Assembly: GCF_018860385.1 (NCBI RefSeq)
Contig: NZ_JAHKPH010000003.1
Coordinates: 1 to 64,000, forward strand
Direction: 5' to 3'
DNA length: 64,000 nt
Origin: Reinekea forsetii
GTDB taxonomy: Bacteria > Pseudomonadota > Gammaproteobacteria > Pseudomonadales > Natronospirillaceae
Shown: piece by piece, positions 55,635-64,000 of the stretch
How the letters are laid out: the number at the start of each line of letters is the position of its first letter
Position numbering within the stretch: the stretch's first letter is position 1
Position numbers and translations under genes: made by a program
Notes under the pieces: generated by a model
The model's database searches: none
Seen by the model: the letters and a program-made list of their open reading frames with translations, nothing else
What the model was told of the DNA's origin: nothing

Positions 55635-57056
55635 TTAACTCAACAAGCTTTGCCAAAGATTAGGCGCTTTGTTTAATTTTATTGGCGACTCGTTAAAAGT
55701 TTGGTTATTAGCAATGGCTGCAATGGCATCGGCCACCTTATGAACTTCGGCTAATGACATCGCCGGATGAAAACTCACCCTGACCCAACCGGGCTTCACT
55801 GTTTGATGATCATCGCTTAATGCTTGGGTAATTTTGTTAGACGTGCAATGATCAATATTAAGCAAATGATGCCCGTATGTGCCCGCGCAGGCGCAACCGC
55901 CACGTGTTTCAATACCATATTGCTCACTCAAAAGCGCTACAGCCTCATGGTAATCTAGGTTTTCAAAAATAATAGAGAAAATACTGAGCCTGTCTTTATG
56001 GTGCCCCGATAAAATTTTAACGTTACTGATAGCTTGCAATCGCGAGAAAAACACCTCATTGATTTGCCGCTCTTTTGTCATGATGGCTTCTACACCCATC
56101 TCTTCTTTAAGTTGAATCGCCAGGGCTGTTCTGATGGTTTGCAAGATGCCTGGCGTACCACCGGATTCACGCTGCTCTATATCGCTGACAAATTTATGTT
56201 CACCCCACGGGTTCGTCCATACCACGGTACCACCACCAGGAAGCTCAGGTACTTGGTTGCTGTACAGCTTGCCATTAAAAATAAGCACACCATTAGAGCC
56301 TGGTCCGCCTAAAAATTTATGAGGTGAAAAGTAAATGGCATCGAGCGATTCCAATTCGCTGGGGTGCATATCTATTTCAACGTAGGGTGCCGATGCGGCG
56401 AAATCGACAAAACATAAGCCACTGTGCTGATGCATCAGCTTGGCGATTTCATGATAAGGAGTCACAATGCCTGTCACGTTCGAAGCGGCCGTGATAGAGG
56501 CTATTTTTATTTTTCGATGTTCTTGTTTTGCTAGATCGGTTTTTAACCAGGCTAAATCTATGGCATCGCCCTCTAGCGCAGGAATAACCTTTAATTCCAC
56601 TAGGCTTTCTAGCCACATAGTTTGGTTTGAATGGTGCTCTCGGTGTGTGATATACACCAAAGGCCGCTCAAAACCTTGCGCCAACACCGCCTCTTTATAC
56701 GCTTCGTGCGCCCACCAACCTAACATTCTAATTAGCTTTGCTAAGGCACCTGTCATGCCATTGCCAACGCTGATTAAGGCATCTTCTGGCGCGGCATTGA
56801 CGTGGCTTTTAATACGCTGCACCGCCTCATCATACCAATGCGTCATGGTTCGCCCGGTCACACTTTCTTCAGTGTGGGTATTGGCCATGTATTTACCGGC
56901 TATTTGGGCAATGCGATCTTCAATGGGTTGATAAAGGCGGCCACTGGCGGTCCAGTCGGCGTAAATGCGGTCATCCGATTCTTTGATAATGTGCGCTGCA
57001 ATTTTTTGCCATTGTTCATCACTTTGACGCTGATTGGATACTGGCTGAACGGACAT
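55635..57056 (-). CDS. Class V aminotransferase-fold PLP enzyme
   Basis: A 473-residue PLP-dependent enzyme with the cysteine desulfurase-like fold. The PLP lysine lies in YFSPHKFLGGPGSNG near residue 250, and HREHHSN (about 141) and VDFAASAPYVEIDM (about 217) contact cofactor and substrate. The GGCACAGTYGH stretch near 407 contains two Cys in the position of the cysteine desulfurase active loop, but the distance is unlike IscS or SufS. Substrate unknown. It is divergent from an Lrp/AsnC regulator. Confidence 0.85.
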   Translation of the reverse strand: MSVQPVSNQRQSDEQWQKIAAHIIKESDDRIYADWTASGRLYQPIEDRIAQIAGKYMANTHTEESVTGRTMTHWYDEAVQRIKSHVNAAPEDALISVGNGMTGALAKLIRMLGWWAHEAYKEAVLAQGFERPLVYITHREHHSNQTMWLESLVELKVIPALEGDAIDLAWLKTDLAKQEHRKIKIASITAASNVTGIVTPYHEIAKLMHQHSGLCFVDFAASAPYVEIDMHPSELESLDAIYFSPHKFLGGPGSNGVLIFNGKLYSNQVPELPGGGTVVWTNPWGEHKFVSDIEQRESGGTPGILQTIRTALAIQLKEEMGVEAIMTKERQINEVFFSRLQAISNVKILSGHHKDRLSIFSIIFENLDYHEAVALLSEQYGIETRGGCACAGTYGHHLLNIDHCTSNKITQALSDDHQTVKPGWVRVSFHPAMSLAEVHKVADAIAAIANNQTFNESPIKLNKAPNLWQSLLS

Positions 57057-57126
57057 AAATCACCTCGATAGATTGGCTGTGTTTTGAATGTATCCAGTGT
57101 AATAGCCGCAAGCCGCAAAAATATGA

Positions 57127-57145
57127 CTAAATTTTCGACATTTAG
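57127..57145. promoter_or_regulatory. Candidate Lrp/AsnC-type operator
   Basis: CTAAAT (57127-57132) and ATTTAG (57140-57145) are exact inverted copies around a seven-base spacer, in the 138-base gap between the aminotransferase and the regulator gene. Size and AT content suit an AsnC/Lrp dimer site. Confidence 0.45.
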
Positions 57146-57194
57146 CCTAATTAAGGGTATGATTTACCAATATATAAAATAATCAGGGTAATTT

Positions 57195-57647
57195 ATGCTC
57201 GACAGTACCGACAAAGCCATTTTAAACCTGCTCCAGCAAGATGCATCCCTCTCGGTAGCCGATATTGCTGAGACCATAAATTTAACCGTCAGCCCTTGCT
57301 GGCGGCGCATTCAAAATTTAGAGAACCGTGGCTACATTGAAAAACGCGTCGCTTTGCTTAATCGGCAACAGCTCGATTTAGGCATCGATGTGTTTGTCTT
57401 TATCAAAACAAACCAACACAACGATGAATGGATAGAACAATTTTACAGTGCACTAGAGGTATTGCCCGAAGTGTTAGAAGCCTACCGAATGAGTGGCGAT
57501 GTAGATTATTTATTGCGAGTGGTGGTTAAAGACATCAGTGCATACGATGCGTTTTATAAGAATTTGGTCAGTAAAGTTCCACTAGCCGATGTCAGCTCGA
57601 GCTTTGCCATGGAACGCATTAAATTTACCACGGCGGTGCCTATTTAG
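57195..57647 (+). CDS. Lrp/AsnC-family transcriptional regulator
   Basis: A 150-residue regulator. A helix-turn-helix (LLQQDASLSVADIAETINLTV, about 12-33, then SPCWRRIQNLENRGYI) is followed by a RAM/AsnC ligand domain (about 65-145) with VLEAYRMSGDVDYLLRVVV. It would respond to an amino acid. It is divergent from the class V aminotransferase, so local control of that gene is the most likely role. Its end overlaps the second cyclase gene by eight bases in the convergent orientation. Confidence 0.93.
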   Translation: MLDSTDKAILNLLQQDASLSVADIAETINLTVSPCWRRIQNLENRGYIEKRVALLNRQQLDLGIDVFVFIKTNQHNDEWIEQFYSALEVLPEVLEAYRMSGDVDYLLRVVVKDISAYDAFYKNLVSKVPLADVSSSFAMERIKFTTAVPI

Positions 57648-59877
57648 AGGTGTGGGTATAAACACCATCCCAATCACTGCCTACAGGGTTGGCTATAAAG
57701 TATTGGCAACGCTCAACATACATCGAAACCGATACATTTTCAGGCTGTAAGGTTTGAAGGTGATTAAACGCTGTGAGCGCTTGTTCAAATTCACGGCGCC
57801 GATACTGATTTAAGGCCTGTTGCCACTGTTCGTTAAACCTAACTTGCTCTGTAGAAATTTCCGTACCTTGAAGTTCGTACAATTCAACAGGTTCTTGCTT
57901 GCCTTTGACCCGAACTCGATCTAAATCTCGACACACAAAATGATGCTTCACCTTTTCGTAGGTGGCATCACTGATCATAATTTCCACGCCATAACTTTTT
58001 GTGAGGCTTTCAATACGGGCGGCTAAATTCACAGCATCGCCGATTACGGTGTAATTAAACTGCTGGCTTGAGCCCAGATTCCCGACCACTACATTGCCGG
58101 TATGAACACCAATGCCAGCTTTAACAGGAAACAGACGTTTTAAATCCGGTACGCGGTCTATTATATGATCGAGTGCTTTAATCATGTCGACCGCTGCTTG
58201 GCAGGCATCCACCGGGTGAGAATCGAACGGAACCGGCGCGCCAAAAATAGCCATAACCGCATCACCAATGTATTTATCGAGCGTGCCGTTATTGTTTAGT
58301 ACACAATCGGTCATTGGATCCATGTAGGCTTGCAAAAACCGAGACAATTCACTCGGCGTGACCGTTTCTGATAAATTAGTGAAGTTTCGAATGTCACTGA
58401 ATAAAATACTGAGCTCTTTCTCTTCACCACCGAAATTCACTAAATCAGGATTAGCCGTTAGCTGGTCTACTAATGCGGGCGATAAATAATGCTTAAAAGC
58501 AGAGCGCACGTGCGAGTATCGCGCTTCAACCATAAAACTTTGATAAAACATGATAAAAATAAAACACAGTGACCAAGTGGCCGTAGGGTAAAACAGATTA
58601 TTCCAATGGTTTAATTCAGAAAAAGCCAAAAAGTTTAGGTACAGCAACACGCTTAACATCGTTAAATAAAGCAACACACGCGTTGGTGTTCTCGAGGTAA
58701 ATGGAATAACAATGCCAATAATTAAACAGCCCACCACTACGGTAACAATATCGACTAATTTATGATTCGCGTTACGGCTCAGTGGATCACCTAACACGAT
58801 ATTCTCGATCACATTCGCTTGAATTTCTAAGCCAGGAAACTCGGCACCAAAAGGAGCTGAGTGTGAATCGAATACGCCAATGGCAGTAGAACCCAGCAAC
58901 ACCATTTTGTCTTTAAAAATACCCGCGGGTAGCTTCCCTTCGAGCACATCTATGGCTTTATAGGTTTTAATGGTTTCTTTTGGCCCTCGATAATTAATGG
59001 GTAAACCACCCTGCTCATTGGTATTAATAGCCAGATCACCCACCAGCACTTGGTTGATATAGCCACCGATTGCTTGAACAATAATAGGGCTATCATCTAA
59101 ATAGTGTGCCAGTGTTTTAAGCGCCAAACTTGGGTACAAATTATCTTGATATCGAATGACTAACGGTGCTTTGCGTACCACACCATCGAGCTCTGGAATT
59201 TGATTAAAAAAGCCCGCGCCATTGCCAGCCATTGCGATGCTATCTAAATTGGTAGTGACTGAAGAAAAATCCATGGCCCTAAACAGTTCGGTATTAGATT
59301 TTATGGCATCGACTTTCGAGTGCGCCAAAGCGATGGAATCTGCACCTAAAGCATCGCCCTGTTCATCTAAATAGAAAAACTGTCCATTCACTACATTGCC
59401 GGCCATAAATATGGCCGTGGTCAGTGCGGTGTCACGGTTTGTTTGGGATTGCAACTGCTTTAACTTGGCACGTTCACTTTGCGACCAGTTTTGGTTTTCT
59501 ATAACGCTGTCTAAAGGTGAACCTTCGGGCTCTGAATAGATAATATCTAACCCGATAGTAACCGCACCGAGGCGGTGAATTTCTTCAATGAGCTTGGCCT
59601 GAATGTCTCTCGGCCAAGGCCAGCGCCCGATGGCTTCGATGCTTTCATCATCGACCGAAACTAAGTTAACTAAACCACTGGGTTGAACCACGCCACGAAT
59701 TTGAAACCTTGCATCGAGTAAGTTTCCTTCGATGTCTTCAAATAGGTTGGGTTTTACCACTTCCATCAATAAAACAGAAAATACACCAAAGGATAACGCA
59801 ATCAACACCGAAATAAGGCGGTTGTTTTTAGTACCGCCTTTTAAAATGGTGTTGTTGAGCTTTGTTAGGAAGGTCAT
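57640..59877 (-). CDS. CHASE2-domain adenylate cyclase (second copy)
   Basis: A 745-residue protein with the same plan as the one at 43914-46154: N-terminal helix, CHASE2 sensor (about 40-365, VDDESIEAIGRWPWPRDIQA), three membrane helices (about 375-450) and a class III cyclase (about 480-670). FSDIRNF, DKYIGDAVMAIFGAP and YTVIGDAVNLAARIES keep the metal, adenine-selecting Lys/Thr and transition-state residues. The C-terminal TPR-like tail ends WDGVYTH. It is the last gene of an operon with TPR/barrel, FecR and lipoprotein genes, nine bases after the lipoprotein stop. An upstream CRP-type site suggests feedback. Confidence 0.9.
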   Translation of the reverse strand: MTFLTKLNNTILKGGTKNNRLISVLIALSFGVFSVLLMEVVKPNLFEDIEGNLLDARFQIRGVVQPSGLVNLVSVDDESIEAIGRWPWPRDIQAKLIEEIHRLGAVTIGLDIIYSEPEGSPLDSVIENQNWSQSERAKLKQLQSQTNRDTALTTAIFMAGNVVNGQFFYLDEQGDALGADSIALAHSKVDAIKSNTELFRAMDFSSVTTNLDSIAMAGNGAGFFNQIPELDGVVRKAPLVIRYQDNLYPSLALKTLAHYLDDSPIIVQAIGGYINQVLVGDLAINTNEQGGLPINYRGPKETIKTYKAIDVLEGKLPAGIFKDKMVLLGSTAIGVFDSHSAPFGAEFPGLEIQANVIENIVLGDPLSRNANHKLVDIVTVVVGCLIIGIVIPFTSRTPTRVLLYLTMLSVLLYLNFLAFSELNHWNNLFYPTATWSLCFIFIMFYQSFMVEARYSHVRSAFKHYLSPALVDQLTANPDLVNFGGEEKELSILFSDIRNFTNLSETVTPSELSRFLQAYMDPMTDCVLNNNGTLDKYIGDAVMAIFGAPVPFDSHPVDACQAAVDMIKALDHIIDRVPDLKRLFPVKAGIGVHTGNVVVGNLGSSQQFNYTVIGDAVNLAARIESLTKSYGVEIMISDATYEKVKHHFVCRDLDRVRVKGKQEPVELYELQGTEISTEQVRFNEQWQQALNQYRRREFEQALTAFNHLQTLQPENVSVSMYVERCQYFIANPVGSDWDGVYTHTSK

Positions 59878-59886
59878 TTAGAGTAA

Positions 59887-60948
59887 CTAAAACATAATAC
59901 CTACACCAGGAAGCACTTCGACTTTGACCTCAAAAGTGACTGGACCAGGTGGGTTTTCACTTTCGATTAACGATAAGGCAGCGATATCATAGGCTTCTAT
60001 CTGAATGGTATGGCTAAGTAAACTTGACAGCAAAACTCCAGTGTATTGGTATTCCAATGTATTCCCTATGGTTCGAGCACTAACTCCTAAGGGAAGATTC
60101 CCGGCAACCCAATAGGTTATTTCATCGTTTACATCGCTATCCACTACTGAGCTTAATGGTAACTCTATGGTATGCAGAGAAGTATCTATGACTGAAAGGG
60201 TAAAATTTTGAATAGTCGGCCTAGTATTTGGCACTAGAAACATAGGAAAACCATTATTGCTTACCGTATAACCACTAACTAAACTTGACTCATTCCGGTC
60301 GACATTATCTGGAACGCCATCATTATCTGAATCAATGTCATTAGAGTTATAGCGGCCATCATTATCAATATCAGGTAGGCCATTCGCATTCACAAATAAA
60401 TCTTCAAAAATATTGCAATAGCCATCCCCGTCATCATCTTGACATTGGCTTAGGCTAGCAAGAATATCCACACTGGCATCAATATCAGCCTGAATGGGCA
60501 CATTCACCTGAACACTAGCGCCGCCTAATTCTTCTGGCGCTACTTCGGTAGACCCACTGAATACTTTTAAATTGGCGATGTTAAACGCTTCAATACTGAC
60601 GGTTAGGGTTTCATCCGTCGGGACATTTAAACTGACGTTTGTATCGGTTATTTTAATCGCCGACTTAGCCGTATTTAACGTTAACTGGCCATTATTATAT
60701 TGCTCATTTATTTGCACAACATTGAGCGTAGGCGTTTCAATACTGACCCAAATAGTACCAATACTTGGATAAACCGAACTGATACTGGCTCTATCAGCAA
60801 AGCGCGCACTTTCAGATTGATACCCAACTGAAACATTAAGCGACGTTTGGGTACTATTCTCCCACTGACAACTTGTTAACGATGCAACAACCGCGATTAA
60901 CAAAAACGCAAGCTGTGTGTGTTTTTTCTTCAAAATGCGCAAACTCAT
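59887..60948 (-). CDS. Lipoprotein with calcium-type thrombospondin repeats
   Basis: A 353-residue lipoprotein: a basic start, a hydrophobic helix and lipobox LTSC with acylation at C27. An all-beta N-terminal half leads to a stretch of Asp-rich repeats (DDDGDGYCN, DIDNDGRYN, DSDNDGVPD, about residues 170-215), the calcium-binding thrombospondin type-3 pattern. An Ig-like cadherin/putative-Ig domain (YWVAGNLPLGVSA, about 285 onward) follows. No Asp at +2, so outer-membrane sorting is expected. Its start overlaps the FecR-protein stop (ATGA). It may link calcium or wall status to the sensor cyclase; that is an inference. Confidence 0.7.
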   Translation of the reverse strand: MSLRILKKKHTQLAFLLIAVVASLTSCQWENSTQTSLNVSVGYQSESARFADRASISSVYPSIGTIWVSIETPTLNVVQINEQYNNGQLTLNTAKSAIKITDTNVSLNVPTDETLTVSIEAFNIANLKVFSGSTEVAPEELGGASVQVNVPIQADIDASVDILASLSQCQDDDGDGYCNIFEDLFVNANGLPDIDNDGRYNSNDIDSDNDGVPDNVDRNESSLVSGYTVSNNGFPMFLVPNTRPTIQNFTLSVIDTSLHTIELPLSSVVDSDVNDEITYWVAGNLPLGVSARTIGNTLEYQYTGVLLSSLLSHTIQIEAYDIAALSLIESENPPGPVTFEVKVEVLPGVGIMF

Positions 60949-61979
60949 AATGCGACTTCAACCTCAACTGTTGGTAATTCAACTTCAAACTCTAAATTTA
61001 CACCGGGCAATGGCACTTCTACTGGCTCCGTAATAATGTCTAACTGAGGGTCTTCAATAATGGTGGTTAATGTGGTGCTGGGTAAACCCACTTGAACCGA
61101 TGCATTACCGCCGTCGCCTACAGAAACACTTGCCGAAGTAGACCCCACACTGGCCGATGCGCCCGCAGAAGCAGCCCCAGTAACACCGCCTGTGTTTACA
61201 ACCGATTCTAAAACACTAGATTGCACAATTCTTTCAAGTAACGAGTTTTCAATAGTGCTTATATCTAAGGTTATGTTTTGAATTTCTATCGAGTCTAAAA
61301 TGGAATCTAACTCTAAATTATCGTCGGTATTATCGGCATTGCTTGCACCTAATTGCTCTGATAGGTTTTGGTCGGCATTTATATCTGTGGCGGGTGTCGG
61401 CAGTGCATTTGCTTTTACGCTGGTATATTGCGCGGGTAAAATAATAACACCTGCGCTGCTAGCTAACCCAGCTCCTGTAGAGGTTATTTCTACCGAGCCA
61501 TCAAAACAACGCACGCCGGTTACCCATTCGCCATTCACTTGAATGTGTACTACTTCAAAATCGGTTCCGCGTACACCGGCTACGGCAACTGGAGTTTCAA
61601 TATCGAACTTGGTGTTCTCGCCTAGCTTGTTACCAATAACTGAGCGTAAGCGCCCTTTCAGCAAATCAACTTTACTTCGGCCTTCGGCATCGGGGCCAGC
61701 GATCATTTCAGAAATAACCACTTCACTGTTGGGTGATATTTTTAAAGTAGTGTCATCACGCAATAAAAGTTTTGCCAACCCATCTGGGCCAGTAACAATC
61801 ACATCATTTAAAAACAATTCACCTTGCGCAACTAAGGCTTCACTTTGGCCGGTTGCATCACGCTTAACCGTGACCGAGCCAATCACCACAACTGCATTTC
61901 CAACCGGCTCTGTAGTTGCTATTGCTAATTGCGCCCACAACACACTTAAACCCATTATCAATAACCGCTTGATCATCAT
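60945..61979 (-). CDS. Secreted FecR-domain protein
   Basis: A 344-residue periplasmic protein. A signal peptide ends near ATTEP, and the FecR domain covers about 28-150, with TVKRDATGQ, GLAKLLLRDDTTLKISPNSE and the hallmark PVAVAGVRGTDFEV. The rest is Asp/Asn-rich, then Ala/Ser/Gly-rich (about 255-300, low complexity) and ends in Val/Glu-rich strands. FecR domains of this secreted class bind peptidoglycan or partner proteins and are not tied to iron. I start at ATG 61979 (shares bases with the TPR stop, TAATG; GGAGG five bases upstream). Confidence 0.82.
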   Translation of the reverse strand: MMIKRLLIMGLSVLWAQLAIATTEPVGNAVVVIGSVTVKRDATGQSEALVAQGELFLNDVIVTGPDGLAKLLLRDDTTLKISPNSEVVISEMIAGPDAEGRSKVDLLKGRLRSVIGNKLGENTKFDIETPVAVAGVRGTDFEVVHIQVNGEWVTGVRCFDGSVEITSTGAGLASSAGVIILPAQYTSVKANALPTPATDINADQNLSEQLGASNADNTDDNLELDSILDSIEIQNITLDISTIENSLLERIVQSSVLESVVNTGGVTGAASAGASASVGSTSASVSVGDGGNASVQVGLPSTTLTTIIEDPQLDIITEPVEVPLPGVNLEFEVELPTVEVEVAL

Positions 61980-63433
61980 TAAAACCTCCATGCCAGCGCA
62001 CTACTTAAAACATAACGCTGATAATCAAATTGTTCTGGGCTTGCAAGTACCCAAAACGAATCGGCTGATAATGTCAGCCTTAAATTAGAAAAGAGTATGC
62101 GCGAGCCTACAAACGAGGTGCTCGCCAATAATTTAGATTCTTGAACAGACCCGGGTGCGTATTCGGTGTAACTCACATCACCTTTTGCTTGCAGCTGCCA
62201 GTTGGATACCATGGCAACAAATGCAGCACCTGTTTGAGCACTCAAGCTTTTTGCTTCCCATTGCTCATTAACTTGGGCTTTAGCCCCCGCATTGATGGAA
62301 AGCAAAGGCAAAGCATTGGCTTTCGTTACCGTATAGGCACCATTTATGCCACCTACAAAACCATTTTGTGATTCGCTGTCGGGGTAAAGTAGGCTAGAAA
62401 GCTCGGCATTAACAGCAAACTTCTGCCATTGAGACTCAAGAAATAACCGATGCTGGTGTTGCCATTCGACTTTATCTAAAAACGATTGGCTATAGCTATA
62501 ACCGAAGCCAATGGGAACAGCTTTAAAGCCAGGGTTAACATGTACCTTTACCTTATGAGATTGTAAGTTGTATTCACTTACCTCGGCATGTTCTGTAAGA
62601 GCGCCATTGTAATTTAAGGTGATTGGGCGCACCGGTTGCACACTGGCATCTATTTGTAGGGTGCCACGAACATCTTCTTGTGCCTCAGAATCTATAGCTA
62701 AAGCCACATTAGAGTCGTATGAGGCTTTGCCACTGAGTTCTACCGACCAAATTTTAGTACGCTCGCTGCGTACATTATTAATAATCACGTTGGCGGAGGC
62801 CTCGTAATCGCTGTTACCCATTGCCACTACTTTTTTAGCTGAGCGTAACGCCAAGGCACTTTGATTTCCTTTATAAGCGCTCGCGGCGAGTAAATAGTAA
62901 ATTTTATCGGGCGTAATATTGGCGGTTGCTGCAGCATCTATGCCCTCTTCAAGCGGCAATAAAACGTCTATCGCACTTTCATAATTGCCTTGTTGGTAAT
63001 GGCTCATGGCTAAATAGTATCGACCCGGTACATGGTTTGGGTGCTCTGCAAGCCAAGCTGTTAGAGCTTTCTCAGCGGATTCCGGGTTGTTTAACTTGAG
63101 TTCAACAACGGCTAAATCAAACAGCCACTGTTTATTATCGAGAGATGACGTATGTAACTGCCTTAAAATAAAGGCGGCTTGTTCTAAATTACCCTGCTTT
63201 GCCGCAACCAAGCCTTCTAAATACAACCAATCGCCTTCCAAGCTAGAACCCGTAAACAGGCTAGACTTTTCAGCCACCAACGCAGATGCTTCATTAAAAT
63301 CATTAATGCTTAATAAATACAGTAACTTGGTTCGCGCGACTTCATATTTATCTTGAAGTGATGCAGCCGAAACAGGTGACATCAGGCTCACCACGAGAAT
63401 TGAGCTGATGATGCCTTTGGATAAAACCGACAT
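61979..63433 (-). CDS. TPR-repeat outer-membrane barrel protein
   Basis: A 484-residue secreted protein. A signal peptide ends near AASLQ. About six TPR-type helix pairs follow (about 25-225, including EEAAFILRQL-like and YYLAMSHYQQGNYESAIDVL segments). The C-terminal half (about 235-484) is an amphipathic beta-strand region that ends in a terminal Phe (ALAWRF), the sorting signal of outer-membrane barrels recognised by BamA. I start at ATG 63433 with AAGGA five bases upstream. It heads a four-gene operon with FecR, lipoprotein and CHASE2 cyclase genes, and its stop overlaps the FecR start. Confidence 0.75.
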   Translation of the reverse strand: MSVLSKGIISSILVVSLMSPVSAASLQDKYEVARTKLLYLLSINDFNEASALVAEKSSLFTGSSLEGDWLYLEGLVAAKQGNLEQAAFILRQLHTSSLDNKQWLFDLAVVELKLNNPESAEKALTAWLAEHPNHVPGRYYLAMSHYQQGNYESAIDVLLPLEEGIDAAATANITPDKIYYLLAASAYKGNQSALALRSAKKVVAMGNSDYEASANVIINNVRSERTKIWSVELSGKASYDSNVALAIDSEAQEDVRGTLQIDASVQPVRPITLNYNGALTEHAEVSEYNLQSHKVKVHVNPGFKAVPIGFGYSYSQSFLDKVEWQHQHRLFLESQWQKFAVNAELSSLLYPDSESQNGFVGGINGAYTVTKANALPLLSINAGAKAQVNEQWEAKSLSAQTGAAFVAMVSNWQLQAKGDVSYTEYAPGSVQESKLLASTSFVGSRILFSNLRLTLSADSFWVLASPEQFDYQRYVLSSALAWRF

Positions 63434-63860
63434 ATCATTCCTTGCTATTAAATACACACACAGCTTGTGACTTCTATCACACCTAGCCCACTATAATAGT
63501 TGCAGATGACGAATGATGCACGTTTTTTGAGCTTATTATCGTCAATATTACAAACATGCCAAGAAATTGACCTAAATGAGGTAACTACCCGCATGAAGGG
63601 CCTAGCACTTATGTACCCCTGTCAAAAATTCCTTTAGCCCTATTTGTTCAACCAATTCAATCTTAAACATACGCGTTAGATATATATAAAGCTAAATAGG
63701 CTAATACGGTATTAAAAATATAAAAGGCAACCTCAAAACCCAACTGCACAAAGAACCAACAAAAAAGCACTAATCGCAAAAAAGCACATCAATGAATTGT
63801 TCAAAAGTTCAACAAATCAAAACTTTTTGTTAATTTTCAGCAAGTTAGCGAGATTTTTTG
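63434..63860. other. Long intergenic region with operon promoter
   Basis: About 425 bases between the TPR operon and the tRNA promoter. On the minus strand TATTAT (63493-63498) is a -10 candidate for the operon. The CRP-type site at 63466-63481 is downstream of it. The remainder (63500-63860) is AT-rich; I see no gene, riboswitch or strong hairpin in it. Confidence 0.5.
63466..63481. promoter_or_regulatory. Perfect CRP-type binding site
   Basis: TGTGA-CTTCTA-TCACA matches the CRP/Vfr core consensus TGTGA-N6-TCACA at all ten defined positions. It lies 33-48 bases before the ATG of the TPR-barrel gene, at the head of an operon that ends in an adenylate cyclase. Relative to a -10 at about 63493-63498 on the minus strand it would sit just after the start point, a repressing position. 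Confidence 0.8.
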
Positions 63861-63888
63861 TTGACACCAAAATTCAGGACTGTATTAT
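63861..63888 (+). promoter_or_regulatory. Promoter of tRNA-Ser
   Basis: TTGACA (63861-63866), a 16-base spacer and TATTAT (63883-63888) form a strong sigma-70 promoter. Transcription would start near 63895, just before the tRNA at 63902. Confidence 0.8.
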
Positions 63889-63901
63889 TCGCGCAACTCA
63901 A

Positions 63902-63991
<90 letters not shown>

Positions 63992-64000
63992 TATTCAAAC

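Noticed and set aside
55635-57056. Cysteine desulfurase (IscS/SufS)
   Set aside because: The fold is shared, but there are no isc/suf genes beside it, and the Cys loop and length do not match.

Overview
The window looks like a chromosomal segment of a marine gammaproteobacterium of the Oceanospirillales/Pseudomonadales/Vibrio type. The clues are an AcnB-type aconitase, the dnaX-ybaB-recR-rnd-ycgL-ycgN order, the cheR-cheV/flgA-flgM-flgN arrangement, a desaturase locus laid out like Pseudomonas desCB/desT, DbpA, a CX14CX2C-type QueE and two CHASE2 cyclases. I found no insertion sequence, prophage, integron or CRISPR array. The genus cannot be fixed from the sequence alone.

Layout. 1-322: a structured non-coding repeat, one full and one partial copy. 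0.3-4.0 kb: fatty-acid desaturase plus its ferredoxin-type reductase, with a divergent FabR/DesT-type TetR regulator and a TSUP exporter. 4.1-6.2 kb: a beta-barrel/SPOR-like secreted protein and a tiny orphan gene. 6.5-11.8 kb: chemotaxis and flagellar checkpoint genes (cheR, cheV, flgA, flgM, flgN) with a sigma-54 promoter before flgA, a sigma-28 promoter before flgM, and an unusual coiled-coil membrane protein at the end. 11.9-16.4 kb: response regulator, CDF metal exporter, GFA protein, DUF2914 protein and small membrane proteins. 16.4-21.5 kb: DNA and RNA maintenance operon (ycgN, ycgL, rnd, recR, ybaB, dnaX), then the SRP RNA. 21.6-25.5 kb: a lipid-modification operon (NTF2-like, flavin oxidoreductase, DUF1365, CFA-type methyltransferase) behind an ECF-like promoter. 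25.5-31.5 kb: GGDEF-EAL protein, queE, acnB.

31.5-43.9 kb: cmoM, a membrane-anchored unknown, fadH with a divergent AraC regulator, dbpA, a Fur-box-preceded ferric iron ABC transporter (fbpABC-like), YitT, mgsA and VanZ. 43.9-50.2 kb: first CHASE2 adenylate cyclase, then VOC, acyltransferase, hotdog and HAD proteins. 49.2-51.8 kb: znuA divergent from znuCB. 51.8-57.6 kb: GFA protein, serine hydrolase, pepQ, a HEPN-like protein, and a class V aminotransferase divergent from an Lrp/AsnC regulator. 57.6-63.4 kb: a tightly packed four-gene minus-strand operon: TPR/outer-membrane barrel protein, FecR-domain protein, calcium-repeat lipoprotein and second CHASE2 adenylate cyclase. The window ends with tRNA-Ser(TGA).

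The strongest candidate for an undescribed system is that last operon. It combines an outer-membrane protein, a periplasmic FecR protein, a lipoprotein and a cAMP-producing sensor. A perfect TGTGA-N6-TCACA CRP-type site (63466-63481) lies just upstream, placed so that cAMP-CRP could feed back on the operon. Other leads are the ECF-like promoter before the lipid module, the 10-bp inverted repeat in the acnB leader, and the coiled-coil protein in the flagellar operon. All functional statements come from reading motifs and gene order; no database search was run.
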